A DNA stretch of 64,000 bases. Origin: Gammaproteobacteria bacterium. Lineage in GTDB: Bacteria; Pseudomonadota; Gammaproteobacteria; Natronospirales; REEB76. The stretch spans positions 1 to 64,000 of the forward strand of contig JAGWOR010000005.1 in assembly GCA_028870845.1 (NCBI GenBank), written 5' to 3'. The position numbers and the translations under genes are program-made. Below, piece after piece: positions 54,821-64,000 of this stretch (position 1 is the stretch's first letter; the number at the start of each line of letters is the position of its first letter). Below the pieces are notes generated by a model. That model did no database searches and was not told the origin of the DNA. It was given only the letters and a program-made list of their open reading frames with translations.

Positions 54821-55828
54821 ATGCATCTGCGCAAAACACATCTCGCATGGTTGTTGGCGCTGCTGTGCGTGCTCACGGCTTCCGGCTACCTGTATGTGCG
54901 CTGGTACCTGACAGCGGTAATTACCGGCCGCGCGATGATTGTGGAAATAGCACCGGGCGAATCCCTGCGCATGGTGGCCGATACATTGCATGCCCAAGGT
55001 GTGCTGCCGCATCCACTCGATCTGGTAATGCTTGCGCGCCTGCACAACGACGCCAATGCGATCCGGGCCGGCGAGTACCAGGTGGAGTCCGGAACCAGCG
55101 TAGCCGGCCTGCTGCAATTGCTGAGAAGCGGCAAAGTGGTGATGCATTCACTCACGCTGGTGGACGGCTGGACATTTGCCCAGGTTCTGGCGGCGGTGGA
55201 GGCCGACCCAGACCTGAAACACAGTTTGCGGGGAATGGATGCTGCTGCCATCATGACAAAGCTGGGATATGCCGGACAAAATCCGGAAGGCATGTTTTAT
55301 CCAGATACCTACCAGTTTCCAAGGAGCACCAGCGACGCGGCGTTCCTGGTTCGCGCCTACCTGGCCATGCAGACGCATCTGCAGGAGGCTTGGCGTGCCC
55401 GGGCGCCGGGTTTGCCGTATCGCACTCCCTATGAGGCCTTGATCATGGCTTCCATCATCGAAAAAGAAACCGCCCAGCCCAAGGAACGCGGCGAGATCGC
55501 CGGGGTGTTCGTGCGTCGATTGCAGAAGGGCATGAAACTGCAAAGCGACCCCACCGTCATCTACGGTCTTGGTTCACGCTATCACGGCAAGCTTACCTAC
55601 AAGGATCTGCGCACTGATACGCCCTACAACAGCTACACGCGTTATGGTCTTCCGCCCACGCCCATCTGCATGCCCGGTATGCCGTCAATCGTGGCTGCGC
55701 TGCATCCGACGCCCGGTAATGCCCTGTATTTCGTCGCCCGCGGCGACGGCACCCATCAGTTTTCGGCTACCCTGAAGGAACAGACCGCTGCAGTGGAAAA
55801 ATATCAGATCAAGCACCAACCGCCATGA
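54821..55828 (+). CDS. mltG: Endolytic transglycosylase MltG (YceG-like)
   Basis: 'EALIMASIIEKETAQPKERGEIAGVFVRRLQKGMKLQSDPTVIYGLG' and 'TPYNSYTRYGLPPTPICMPGMPSIVAALHP'. Confidence 0.96.
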   Translation: MHLRKTHLAWLLALLCVLTASGYLYVRWYLTAVITGRAMIVEIAPGESLRMVADTLHAQGVLPHPLDLVMLARLHNDANAIRAGEYQVESGTSVAGLLQLLRSGKVVMHSLTLVDGWTFAQVLAAVEADPDLKHSLRGMDAAAIMTKLGYAGQNPEGMFYPDTYQFPRSTSDAAFLVRAYLAMQTHLQEAWRARAPGLPYRTPYEALIMASIIEKETAQPKERGEIAGVFVRRLQKGMKLQSDPTVIYGLGSRYHGKLTYKDLRTDTPYNSYTRYGLPPTPICMPGMPSIVAALHPTPGNALYFVARGDGTHQFSATLKEQTAAVEKYQIKHQPP

Positions 55829-56475
55829 ACCAGCGCAAAAGCCGTGCCCGTGGCAAATTCATCACCCTGGAAGGCGTGGAGGGCATGGGCAAATCCACGC
55901 ACCTGAATTTCATCAGCGCTTACCTGAAAGCGCGCGGCCTTCGTGTGCAGGTAACGCGTGAGCCCGGAGGCACGCCGGCGGCCGACGAAATCCGCGCCCT
56001 GTTGCTGAATAACCGCAGGGAACCGATCCCGCCCATGGCGGAACTGCTGTTGATGTTTGCCGCCAGGACATTGCATGTGGAAAACGTGATCCGGCCGGCG
56101 CTGGCCTCCGGTACCTGGATAGTCTGCGACCGCTTCACCGATGCCACATACGCATACCAGGGAGGCGGGCGCAAACTCGCCGCGCGCCACATTACGGATT
56201 TGGAACGCATGGTGCTCAAGGGCCAGCAGCCCGATCTGACAATTCTCCTGGATGCCGATGTAGAGTTGGGCCTGGAGCGTGCCAAGCAGCGCGGTTCCCT
56301 GGACCGTTTTGAACGGGAGCAGACGGCATTTTTCCGGCGGGTGCGGCGCGTGTACCTGGCACGCGCACGCAGCAACCCGCGCCGTATCAAGCTGGTCAGG
56401 GCCGCCGGCGGTATCGCTGAAATCCAGACACGCATCGCCCAGGTGCTGGAGCAAAGACTGGCTGCATGGCTTTGA
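55825..56475 (+). CDS. tmk: Thymidylate kinase
   Basis: 'FITLEGVEGMGKSTHLNFISAYLKARGLRVQVTREPGGTPAADEIRALLL' and 'DRFTDATYAYQGGGR'. Confidence 0.97.
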   Translation: MNQRKSRARGKFITLEGVEGMGKSTHLNFISAYLKARGLRVQVTREPGGTPAADEIRALLLNNRREPIPPMAELLLMFAARTLHVENVIRPALASGTWIVCDRFTDATYAYQGGGRKLAARHITDLERMVLKGQQPDLTILLDADVELGLERAKQRGSLDRFEREQTAFFRRVRRVYLARARSNPRRIKLVRAAGGIAEIQTRIAQVLEQRLAAWL

Positions 56476-57509
56476 AAGCCGCATCCCAAGCTTTACTTAT
56501 GCCTTTGCCATGGCAGACAACCGCCTGGAAGGATCTCAGCGCGCGCCTGGCTAACGCCAGCCTGCCGCATGCGTTGCTGGTGTCCGGGGTACACGGCAGC
56601 GGCAAACAGCAATTTGCCCGGGCATTCGCGGCTCTGGCCTTGTGCCGCAACCCGCAGAACGGCGACGCCTGCGGCAATTGCAGCGCATGCCTCCAGTTCG
56701 CGGCTGGCAGCCACCCGGATTTCCATTTTGTGACGCCGCAGGAGGATAAAAGCGCCATTCTGGTGGATCAGATCCGCGAACTTTCCCAGTCACTGGCGCT
56801 CACCAGCCTGCATGGCGGGTGGAAGATCGCGCTGCTGGTGCCTGCGGATTGCATGAATGCAAACGCCGCCAACAGCCTGTTGAAAACCCTGGAAGAGCCG
56901 GCTGCGGGAACCCTGCTGCTGTTGCTGACCTCAAGACCGGCGGCCTTGCCGGCCACCATTCGCAGTCGCTGCCAGAGCGTGCGCCTGGGAACTCCAAAAG
57001 CCGAAGCCGCGCTGCAATGGCTGGAGGCGCATGCCTCACGGCCTGACTGGATTCCGCTGCTGAAAATTGCCGGTGGCGGGCCGTTGCAGGCCCTGGAATT
57101 TGCCGGCAACCGCTGGATGCAGGAACGCCTGCAGTACTATCAAACGCTGCTGGAAATGCGGGCAGGAACACGCAATCCAATCCGTTGTGCCGCCGACGTT
57201 CACGCTGAAGACCTGCCCGTGGTCTTGCGCCTGCTGCAAGCCTGGATTTCTGACCTGATCATACTGGCCAGCACCGGCAGCAATGGGGTACCTGCCGTCA
57301 CCAATACCGATGCGCTGCCGATATTGCAAAATGCCCTTATGGGGATAAACTTGCGTGGCCTGCATGCCTACCTGGATCGCATCCTCGAGGTGAACGCGCT
57401 ATTGGCGACACCCCTGAACCGGCAGTCTCTGCTGGAAGTGCTGTATCTGGATTGGTCACAGGGATTGCAGCCGTTGGGAAAACTGCCACTCGCGGCACGA
57501 GGAGGTTGA
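56466..57509 (+). CDS. holB: DNA polymerase III subunit delta'
   Basis: 'LPHALLVSGVHGSGKQQFARAFAALALC', 'CGNCSACLQFAAGSHPDFHFV', 'NSLLKTLEEPAAGTLLLLLTSRPAALPATIRSRCQ'. Confidence 0.95.
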   Translation: MALKAASQALLMPLPWQTTAWKDLSARLANASLPHALLVSGVHGSGKQQFARAFAALALCRNPQNGDACGNCSACLQFAAGSHPDFHFVTPQEDKSAILVDQIRELSQSLALTSLHGGWKIALLVPADCMNANAANSLLKTLEEPAAGTLLLLLTSRPAALPATIRSRCQSVRLGTPKAEAALQWLEAHASRPDWIPLLKIAGGGPLQALEFAGNRWMQERLQYYQTLLEMRAGTRNPIRCAADVHAEDLPVVLRLLQAWISDLIILASTGSNGVPAVTNTDALPILQNALMGINLRGLHAYLDRILEVNALLATPLNRQSLLEVLYLDWSQGLQPLGKLPLAARGG

Positions 57510-57513
57510 CTGA

Positions 57514-57861
57514 ATGAACACACCCCGCCAGCAGGGGATTCTCAATCTCGTCATCAAGGACAAAAGCGCCTTGTACAGCGCTTACATGCCATTCGTAAAA
57601 AATGGCGGTCTTTTCATTCCAACCAATAAATCCTATCAGCTCGGCGATGACGTGTTCATACTTCTGCAACTCATGGACTCCCCCGAGCGCCTGCCGGTGG
57701 CAGCCAAGGTGGCATGGGTCACGCCACGCAGCACCAACCGATCACGTGCCATGGGCATCGGCGTGCAGTTCAGCGAGCAGGATGGCGGCAATACCCAGCG
57801 CAAAATCGAAAGCCTGCTGGGGGGCGCTTTGCAGGCCGACCGGCCAACCCATACGATGTAG
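57514..57861 (+). CDS. pilZ: Type IV pilus PilZ-domain protein
   Basis: 'GILNLVIKDKSALYSAYMPFVKNGGLFIPTNKSYQLGDDVFILLQLMDSPERLPVAAKVAWVTP'; downstream of holB. Confidence 0.93.
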   Translation: MNTPRQQGILNLVIKDKSALYSAYMPFVKNGGLFIPTNKSYQLGDDVFILLQLMDSPERLPVAAKVAWVTPRSTNRSRAMGIGVQFSEQDGGNTQRKIESLLGGALQADRPTHTM

Positions 57862-58039
57862 CGCGCATTCGCATGCCAGCCATGCCCGATTGCAGGCGCC
57901 CACAAGCGGCAACTTGGTGCGGCATATTCGTTGCTTAATCCGGTTTTGAAACATTAACCCCGCTGATACCATCGAGCTGTTAACCAAAGCCGCCGCGCTG
58001 GCGCAGTCAGGCAGGCCGGGGGAGGCGCTCGATATTTAC

Positions 58040-58942
58040 ATGGCCGCCCTGGCGCAGGCCGAATCGCTCGGCCTGCTGGTTCGCATGCCGAGCTTGCCCG
58101 CCGCATTTCGGCAGCAGCTCGAAAAAGCGATCGCCATGGTGCAACAGGCGAGAGCCGCACACCTGGAAAGCAAACTTGCTGCCTTGCGTTGCCATTATCC
58201 GGACACGGAATTCGCACGCGTCGACCGCTGTGTTCGCATTTTCCTGGGCCGCGAACCGATGCCAAGTGGACACCGGCTGCAACGGCCTACATTCATGAGC
58301 TTCCCGGGCCTGCCGGCTCAAGCCTGGTTTGAGCGGAATCAGTTCCCGTGGCTGGAAGAAATCGAGCGGCATACCGGCGGAATCCGCGCTGAGTTGTACC
58401 AGGTGCTGCAAGAACAGCAGGGTTTCCAGCCCTTCGTGGAAATACCGGAACACCACCAAGCCGCTGCCTACTGGCAGGGCCTGAATTATTCTCCCAACTG
58501 GAATGCGTATTTTTTCTACCGCGACGGGCGGCGCTATGATGACAATTGCCGGCGTTGCCCGTTAACGTCCACCCTGCTGGACAGTCTGCCGCTGTGCCGG
58601 GTCGACGAGCATTCCCCGGAAGTTTTCTTTTCCGTGCTCAAACCCGGCGCGCACATCCCCCGGCACACCGGCGTCATCAATACCCGACTGGTGACGCATC
58701 TGCCGCTGGTGATCCCAGACGATTGCGGCATCCGGGTCGGGGACGAGACCCGCGGCTGGAAACCAGGCGAGTGCCTGGTGTTTGACGACACTTTCGAACA
58801 CGAGGCCTGGAACCGCAGCTCACAGACACGTGTGGTGTTGATCTTCGATCTCTGGAATCCATATCTGAGCGAGCTGGAACAGCAGGCGATGCGGGTCATC
58901 GTGGAGGAACTCGGCCGTTTCAATCGCGAACACGGCCAGTGA
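58040..58942 (+). CDS. Aspartyl/asparaginyl beta-hydroxylase domain protein (N-terminus probably begins further upstream, about 57953)
   Basis: 'HIPRHTGVINTRLVTHLPLVIPDDCGIRVGDETRGWKPGECLVFDDTFEHEAWNRSSQTRVVLIFDLWNP'; TPR-like coding continues upstream to 57959 in frame. Confidence 0.9.
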   Translation: MAALAQAESLGLLVRMPSLPAAFRQQLEKAIAMVQQARAAHLESKLAALRCHYPDTEFARVDRCVRIFLGREPMPSGHRLQRPTFMSFPGLPAQAWFERNQFPWLEEIERHTGGIRAELYQVLQEQQGFQPFVEIPEHHQAAAYWQGLNYSPNWNAYFFYRDGRRYDDNCRRCPLTSTLLDSLPLCRVDEHSPEVFFSVLKPGAHIPRHTGVINTRLVTHLPLVIPDDCGIRVGDETRGWKPGECLVFDDTFEHEAWNRSSQTRVVLIFDLWNPYLSELEQQAMRVIVEELGRFNREHGQ

Positions 58943-58971
58943 GCGGCACGCTGGCTTTGCGATAGGACGTG

Positions 58972-60012
58972 CTACAGGGAGTAACTGGAAAGCCCGTCTT
59001 TCAAAACCCAGGCATCAAAACCGCGTTCGCCCAGGATGAACGCTGCGGCTGAACTTCTGCGGCCGGTGTCGCAGCACACCACGTATCTGCGATTTGGATC
59101 CAGATGGTCGAATTTCAGGCGCAGGGTATACAACGGCATATTCAGCGCACCTTGCAGATGCTGCTGCTCGAATTCGCTGGGCAGGCGCACGTCCAGCCAC
59201 TGGCCGCCGGCCGCCACGATCCTCCGGCCTTCCTCCAAAGCGATGCGCTGCTGTTGTGGCTCGATCAGCAACGCCTTGAAATCCTCCTTGCCCAGCCGTA
59301 CCAGGGTCCCGTCCGTCAGCATACTTACTGTGGCATTGCGGGTGCCCTCGGCCAGTAACGCTTCCTCGCCGAAACTGGCGCCGGCACTCAGCTCCGCCAG
59401 CGGCATGAGTTTTCCGCTGCCGGGCGCCTCGCGTGCCACCAAACAGCGCCCCTGTGCAAGCACGTAGAAATAATCACCCGCATCACCCTGCCTGACGATG
59501 ACCTCACCCTGCCTGGCATTCACCTGCTGCATGCGCATGAACAAGGTCTGGATATTGGCAGCGGGAATTTGGTGAAAAGCCCTGATTTGCAGCACAGCGG
59601 CCATCCAGTCCTGTTGCGCGGTTCCCTGGGCCTGGATTTCAGCCACCTCGAAGACTCCGCTCTGGTCCCAGGTCAGCAGGATGTCGAGGAAATCGCTGTC
59701 GATTTCGAAATATTCGATCTGGCCAGCGGCGCGCGCGGTGACCGACCGCGGTATGTGCGGCGCCAGCGAATGGCGGGCCTGGTCACTGCCAGCGGTGACG
59801 GTAGCCAGCAGCTGGTTTCCTGCGCGCAGTTCCACCGCACCATCTAGCAGGAATATGCTGCGGCGATCGCTGTCATTTTGCCTGAAAAGAAACCGCCCGG
59901 CCTCGAGCTTCCGGATCTGGCACTTGCCCGCCAGGCTGGCCAGTTGCTCCGGCTTCAGGCCGCTGAACGGTGAAAATTCCTTGAGTCGCTGGATGTCGAC
60001 CGGGTTAGCCAT
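58972..60012 (-). CDS. Tandem cyclic-nucleotide-binding-like domains plus C-terminal rhodanese domain
   Basis: Two CNB-like units ('LEAGRFLFRQNDSDRRSIFLLDGAVEL'; 'ARQGEVIVRQGDAGDYFYVLAQGRCLV...GASFGEEALLAEGTRNATVSML') and rhodanese 'WLDVRLPSEFEQQHLQGALNMPLYTLR...YVVCCDTGRRSSAAAFILGERGFDAWVLKDGL'. Confidence 0.93.
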   Translation of the reverse strand: MANPVDIQRLKEFSPFSGLKPEQLASLAGKCQIRKLEAGRFLFRQNDSDRRSIFLLDGAVELRAGNQLLATVTAGSDQARHSLAPHIPRSVTARAAGQIEYFEIDSDFLDILLTWDQSGVFEVAEIQAQGTAQQDWMAAVLQIRAFHQIPAANIQTLFMRMQQVNARQGEVIVRQGDAGDYFYVLAQGRCLVAREAPGSGKLMPLAELSAGASFGEEALLAEGTRNATVSMLTDGTLVRLGKEDFKALLIEPQQQRIALEEGRRIVAAGGQWLDVRLPSEFEQQHLQGALNMPLYTLRLKFDHLDPNRRYVVCCDTGRRSSAAAFILGERGFDAWVLKDGLSSYSL

Positions 60013-60019
60013 GATGCAA

Positions 60020-60412
60020 TCACTTGGCGATCGGTACCGGACGGCGGTTGGCACCAACCCGCACGTAGGTCATTTGGGCCGTGGCCACCTTGACGCAAGT
60101 CTCGTGTTCCCCGTCGCTGCGCTGCGAAAACACCGTGACATCGATGCTGATGGACGTGTTGCCGATGCGCGCGATATCGGTGTAGAAGCTGACCACGTCG
60201 CCGACATATACCGGGCTTGCAAACACGAACTCATTGACGGCCACGGTAACCACCCGTCCGCCGGCACGCCGGAATGCGATGATGGCTCCGGCCATGTCGG
60301 CATGCGACATGATCCAGCCACCGAAGATGTCACCCAGGCCGTTGGTGTCCTTGGGCATGGCGAGGGTGCGTACCGCCGCCTCGTGATCCTTGGGCATGGT
60401 TTCGTATTTCAT
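60020..60412 (-). CDS. Acyl-CoA thioesterase, hotdog fold (YciA-like)
   Basis: 'TLAMPKDTNGLGDIFGGWIMSHADMAGAIIAFRRAGGRVVTVAVNEFVFASPVYVGDVVSFYTDI'. Confidence 0.93.
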   Translation of the reverse strand: MKYETMPKDHEAAVRTLAMPKDTNGLGDIFGGWIMSHADMAGAIIAFRRAGGRVVTVAVNEFVFASPVYVGDVVSFYTDIARIGNTSISIDVTVFSQRSDGEHETCVKVATAQMTYVRVGANRRPVPIAK

Positions 60413-62454
60413 GCTTTGGGCTCCTTGAGGGTTTGTGCATTCCAGCCTGCGTCGGGCGCAAAGCGTGGTCCATGCGCAGCCTGCAGCTTTTGCAGCCGCG
60501 CCTTGAGATCATCGACGCCGCTGGCACGGATATAGTTGATCGGGCCGCCGCGGAAAGGCGCGAAACCGGTGCCAAAGATCACGCCGGCATCCAGCAGATC
60601 GGCATCCTCCACGATGCGCTCGCGCAGTACCGCCACCGCTTCATTGATCATCGGCAGTATCAGCCGGTCCTGCAGGTCGGCGGGCATCCGCTGTGCCCGG
60701 TTTTTGTCCTTCAGCGGCTTGCCGTCCTGGTACTTATAAAATCCCTCGCCGGTTTTACGCCCGAGCTTTTTCTCGGCCACCAGCTTGACGAGGCTTTCGG
60801 GAATCTGTTTGTTGAATTCCTTGGCGAACACCTGGGCCACCGACAGCGACACGTCCAGGCCCACGGTGTCGGTTAGTTCCACCGGCCCCATGGGCATGCC
60901 GAAGTCCAGGGCCGCCTGATCGATGGCCTCCAGCGGCACGCCTTCATCGGCAGCCAGCATGGCTTCCATCAGGTATGGCATGAGGATGCGGTTCACCAGG
61001 AAACCTGGGGAGCTTTTCACCGGCACCGCCAGCTTGTCGATCTGCCGGGTAAATGACAGGCACTTGGCGACTTCCTCCCCGGAGGTGTCCGGCGCATGGA
61101 TGACTTCCACCAGCGGCATCTTCGCCACCGGGTTGAAGAAATGCAGCCCCACCAGTCGCTGCGGATTTTTTAAAACCGTGCGCAGGGTTTCCAGCCGGAT
61201 GCTGGAAGTGTTGGTGGCCAGGATGGCGTCGGCTTTCATCACGGCATCCAGCGTCTTGTACAAGGACTGCTTGGCTTCGGCATTTTCAAAGATGGCCTCG
61301 ATAACCACATCTGCGTCCCTGGCGCCGCTGCCGGCGATATCCATCTGCAGCCGCTTGGCCGCGCTTGTCACGGCGGTGCCCCGGAGATATTTTGCAAACA
61401 GCTTTTGTGCGCGCAGCAGCGCCGGCTGCACGTATTTTTCCTCGCGATCCTGCAGGGTCACACGGTATCCGCGCAACGCGCACCAGGCGGCAATATCTCC
61501 GCCCATGGTGCCGGCGCCCACCACGTGCACGTGTTTCAGCACCAGATCGGATTTCTTGCCGAGGGACTTGAGCCGGTCCTGCAACAGGAACACCCGCACC
61601 AGATTGCGGGCGGTATCGTGCACCATGAGGCGCGCGATGGAATGCGCCTCCTGGACGAACATCTCATCGCTGCCGGCGTAGCGTTTCCACAAATCGATGA
61701 TGGCGTAGGGCGCCGGGTAATGATCGCGGCGCACCTTGGCGGCCACCTGTTTGGTGAGCATGCCGGCCACCAGCGGCCGCAGCAATGGATTGGCCAGCAG
61801 TTTCTGCAGAAACGGCGCGGTTTTCCCGGGTGCATGTTTCAGCAGCAGACTGCGCGCGGCCTGCCTGGCCCGATCGCTGCTCACCAGACGGTCCAGCAGG
61901 CCGATTCGTAGCGCCTCCCTGCCGCGGACGCTGCGGCCGGTGAGCATGAAGCCCATGGCGGGCAGCACGCCTACCAGGCGGGTGGAGCGCACGGTGCCGC
62001 CGAAGCCCGGATGAATGCCGAGCTTGACTTCCGGGAGTCCCAGGCTCAGCCGCTCGTCGTCGATGCCCACACGATAACTGCAGGCCAGCGCCAGTTCCAA
62101 TCCGCCGCCCAGGCAAAAACCGTTGATCAGCGCCACGCTCGGACAGGCCAGGCGCTCAAGCTGTTCCAGCACCAGCTGGCCGCGGCGGATCATCTGGAAG
62201 GCGTCTTCCGGGGTTTTCAGCGATGTGAATTCCTTGATGTCGGCGCCCGCAATGAAGCCGCTGGACTTGGCCGAATACACCACCAGGCCCTTGGGCGGCC
62301 GGGCGACCAGCTGCTTGAGATGCTCACCGAGCTCCACCATGACCTGGTCCGAAAGGACATTGGCGCTGGCACCCGCTTTATCAAAGCCGAGCCAGGCAAT
62401 CCCATCGGAGTCGTATTCAATGCGCAGATTGCTTTGGGCAGTGCTGGATTCCAT
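60409..62454 (-). CDS. fadJ: FadB/FadJ-type fatty acid oxidation protein (enoyl-CoA hydratase + 3-hydroxyacyl-CoA dehydrogenase)
   Basis: 'SGFIAGADIKEF', 'LGLPEVKLGIHPGFGGTVRSTRLVG', 'VHVVGAGTMGGDIAAWCALRGYRVTLQDR', 'VGLHFFNPVAKMPLVEVI'. Confidence 0.92.
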   Translation of the reverse strand: MESSTAQSNLRIEYDSDGIAWLGFDKAGASANVLSDQVMVELGEHLKQLVARPPKGLVVYSAKSSGFIAGADIKEFTSLKTPEDAFQMIRRGQLVLEQLERLACPSVALINGFCLGGGLELALACSYRVGIDDERLSLGLPEVKLGIHPGFGGTVRSTRLVGVLPAMGFMLTGRSVRGREALRIGLLDRLVSSDRARQAARSLLLKHAPGKTAPFLQKLLANPLLRPLVAGMLTKQVAAKVRRDHYPAPYAIIDLWKRYAGSDEMFVQEAHSIARLMVHDTARNLVRVFLLQDRLKSLGKKSDLVLKHVHVVGAGTMGGDIAAWCALRGYRVTLQDREEKYVQPALLRAQKLFAKYLRGTAVTSAAKRLQMDIAGSGARDADVVIEAIFENAEAKQSLYKTLDAVMKADAILATNTSSIRLETLRTVLKNPQRLVGLHFFNPVAKMPLVEVIHAPDTSGEEVAKCLSFTRQIDKLAVPVKSSPGFLVNRILMPYLMEAMLAADEGVPLEAIDQAALDFGMPMGPVELTDTVGLDVSLSVAQVFAKEFNKQIPESLVKLVAEKKLGRKTGEGFYKYQDGKPLKDKNRAQRMPADLQDRLILPMINEAVAVLRERIVEDADLLDAGVIFGTGFAPFRGGPINYIRASGVDDLKARLQKLQAAHGPRFAPDAGWNAQTLKEPKA

Positions 62455-62561
62455 GCAAATACTCCACCTTGAATTAAGGGCCCCGAGCCGGGGTGTCAGG
62501 TCATGAGACCGGAAGGCGCGCTAATCATAGGAAGGCGGGCCATCCGCCGCAACCATTTTGG

Positions 62562-63254
62562 TCAAGTGAATGTGGGGTTCTGGTGTTTGCCAAAACCGGG
62601 GAAACGCGTGCCGGCGGGCACCTGCAGCAAACGCCGGCGGATTTCCCCGTCCATCAGCGACATGGCCTGAAAGCGCACCTCATCCATGCTGGTTTGTATG
62701 CCGCCCAGCGTACGTTCGATGAAACCGCGGTTGCCGCGCTGGCGCAAACCCGAGGCCTTCTGATAGACATGAAACCAATCACCGTCCACGGCATCCCCAT
62801 ACTGCTGCCCGGCGTATTCCCGCAGCACCGAGATGCGCAGCTGATTGGCATATATATAGGTGTGTGCTTGCTCGTCAGTCTGCAGTATTTCCGGATGTTG
62901 CCGGCGCAGAACTGCGCGACTGTCGGCGGAAAAATTGAGTATTTCAACGTTCAGCCGGTGGCGGTCAAGGCTGTCCATGAGTTCCACACGCAGCACCCGC
63001 ATTGGTTGCGCTTCCTTGCCAAGCCTGCGCTCCAGTTCCAGCAGGCTTTGGTGCACCGATTCACGCACACTTTCATCCAGTGGAGCCGCCATATCCACGC
63101 GGCCGGCGCTGTCGGCAGCCTGCCACCAGCCGTGCCAGGTTTCCTCCATGCTGACTTGCTGGCGCCGTCGTGATCCGGCCAGCAGCATAGATGCCGACAG
63201 TGCAGTGATCCCGGCTATTGCCAGCAGCACGCCGGTGATCACCAGCCAGCTCAT
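62562..63254 (-). CDS. Hypothetical membrane-anchored protein
   Basis: N-terminal TM (MSWLVITGVLLAIAGITALSASMLLAG); 4-nt overlap with the upstream EEP-family gene; no family recognised. Confidence 0.7.
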   Translation of the reverse strand: MSWLVITGVLLAIAGITALSASMLLAGSRRRQQVSMEETWHGWWQAADSAGRVDMAAPLDESVRESVHQSLLELERRLGKEAQPMRVLRVELMDSLDRHRLNVEILNFSADSRAVLRRQHPEILQTDEQAHTYIYANQLRISVLREYAGQQYGDAVDGDWFHVYQKASGLRQRGNRGFIERTLGGIQTSMDEVRFQAMSLMDGEIRRRLLQVPAGTRFPGFGKHQNPTFT

Positions 63255-63997
63255 GACTTGCGCATGACCTTGAAATCGCAGACCAACGGCAGATGATCCG
63301 AGTACTGAACCCGCGGCATTTCAAAGTGCGTGACCTGGATTTGCGGGCCATACAGGATGAAATCCAGCTGGCGGGCGGGTCGGTGGCTGGGCCAGGACGG
63401 CAGATTGTGGATATTGGCGCTATGCAGGCCCGCAGCAGCCGCAAACAGGTCGATTTCATAGCTGCCCCACAGGGTATTGAAATCTCCGGCTACGATCACC
63501 GGTTTGATGGCGCTGCGCACCAGCGAGACCAGGTGATGCATCTGATACTGCCGGTGGCGGTACTTGAGTGACAGGTGCACCAGGAACAGGCATATTTCAT
63601 CCAGTTCCAGTTCCATGATCAGCCGCTTGATCCCCAACTCAAAATAATGCACCCGCTGCACGGCATCGGGCCTGTTGGTGACGAAAGCGTTACCTTGTTT
63701 GCGGACGATGGGCAAACGCTGATTGATGGAGGTCAATGCATATTTGCTCTGCGAGGTTGAAGTTTGCCCCAGGGCGGCGGCCACGGCTTCCGCCTGATTC
63801 ACAGTTCCAGAGCGCACCGAGCCCATATCCACTTCGATGAGCCCGACGATATCGGGCGTGACCGAACGGATGAATTCCACGATTTTCTGGAAGTTGCGCG
63901 TGGTGCCGCGCATGTAACCGCCCACGCCGGGCAGGGGGAAATGGAATCTCGGGCCGTGGCCGGTGCCATAGCGAATGTTGTACAGCAATAAACGCAT
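63251..63997 (-). CDS. Endonuclease/exonuclease/phosphatase (EEP) family protein
   Basis: 'MRLLLYNIRYGTG', 'PDIVGLIEVDMGS', 'PVIVAGDFNTLWGSYEIDLF', 'RQLDFILYGPQIQVTHFEMPRVQYSDHLPLVCDF'. Confidence 0.9.
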   Translation of the reverse strand: MRLLLYNIRYGTGHGPRFHFPLPGVGGYMRGTTRNFQKIVEFIRSVTPDIVGLIEVDMGSVRSGTVNQAEAVAAALGQTSTSQSKYALTSINQRLPIVRKQGNAFVTNRPDAVQRVHYFELGIKRLIMELELDEICLFLVHLSLKYRHRQYQMHHLVSLVRSAIKPVIVAGDFNTLWGSYEIDLFAAAAGLHSANIHNLPSWPSHRPARQLDFILYGPQIQVTHFEMPRVQYSDHLPLVCDFKVMRKS

Positions 63998-64000
63998 TGG

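Noticed and set aside
62534-62548. GGCGG-GCCAT-CCGCC hairpin between the hypothetical gene and fadJ-like gene
   Set aside because: Short stem and weak T run; could be a terminator but not supported enough

Overview
The window is a dense, GC-rich chromosomal stretch from a gammaproteobacterium. Gene order and protein families support this; no phage, transposon, CRISPR array or rRNA was seen. It encodes mostly housekeeping genes: smc(partial)-zipA-ligA; a peptidylprolyl isomerase/bolA/yciB group; trpS-scpA-scpB-rluB; yciK, rmuC, gph, ubiG and an MTA/SAH deaminase; gyrA-serC-hisC-aroA-cmk-rpsA-ihfB-lapAB-galU; aspC/uvrB; thrS-infC-rpmI-rplT-pheST-ihfA-merR; a GGDEF/EAL protein; type II secretion genes gspG-N; a rhombosortase-like rhomboid protease; fabD-fabG-acpP-fabF-mltG-tmk-holB-pilZ; and a fadJ-like/thioesterase/cNMP-rhodanese group. 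Three tRNA genes (Asn, Val, Pro) are present. I did not find an obviously new multi-gene system. The observations most worth following up are: (1) AUC/AUU-type start codons implied for infC, rluB and a beta-hydroxylase gene; (2) a GspG major pseudopilin whose two conserved Ca-site aspartates are replaced and which carries an Asn/Ser tail, next to a GspH with an Asp/Ser/Asn insertion; (3) a rhombosortase divergent from the T2SS genes; (4) galU ending 1 nt from the convergent tRNA-Asn; (5) an intrinsic terminator/putative attenuator before pheST; (6) hairpins flanking acpP; (7) a 52-aa membrane-protein ORF downstream of tRNA-Pro; (8) several breaks in normally conserved operons. All calls come from reading the sequence; no database search was run.
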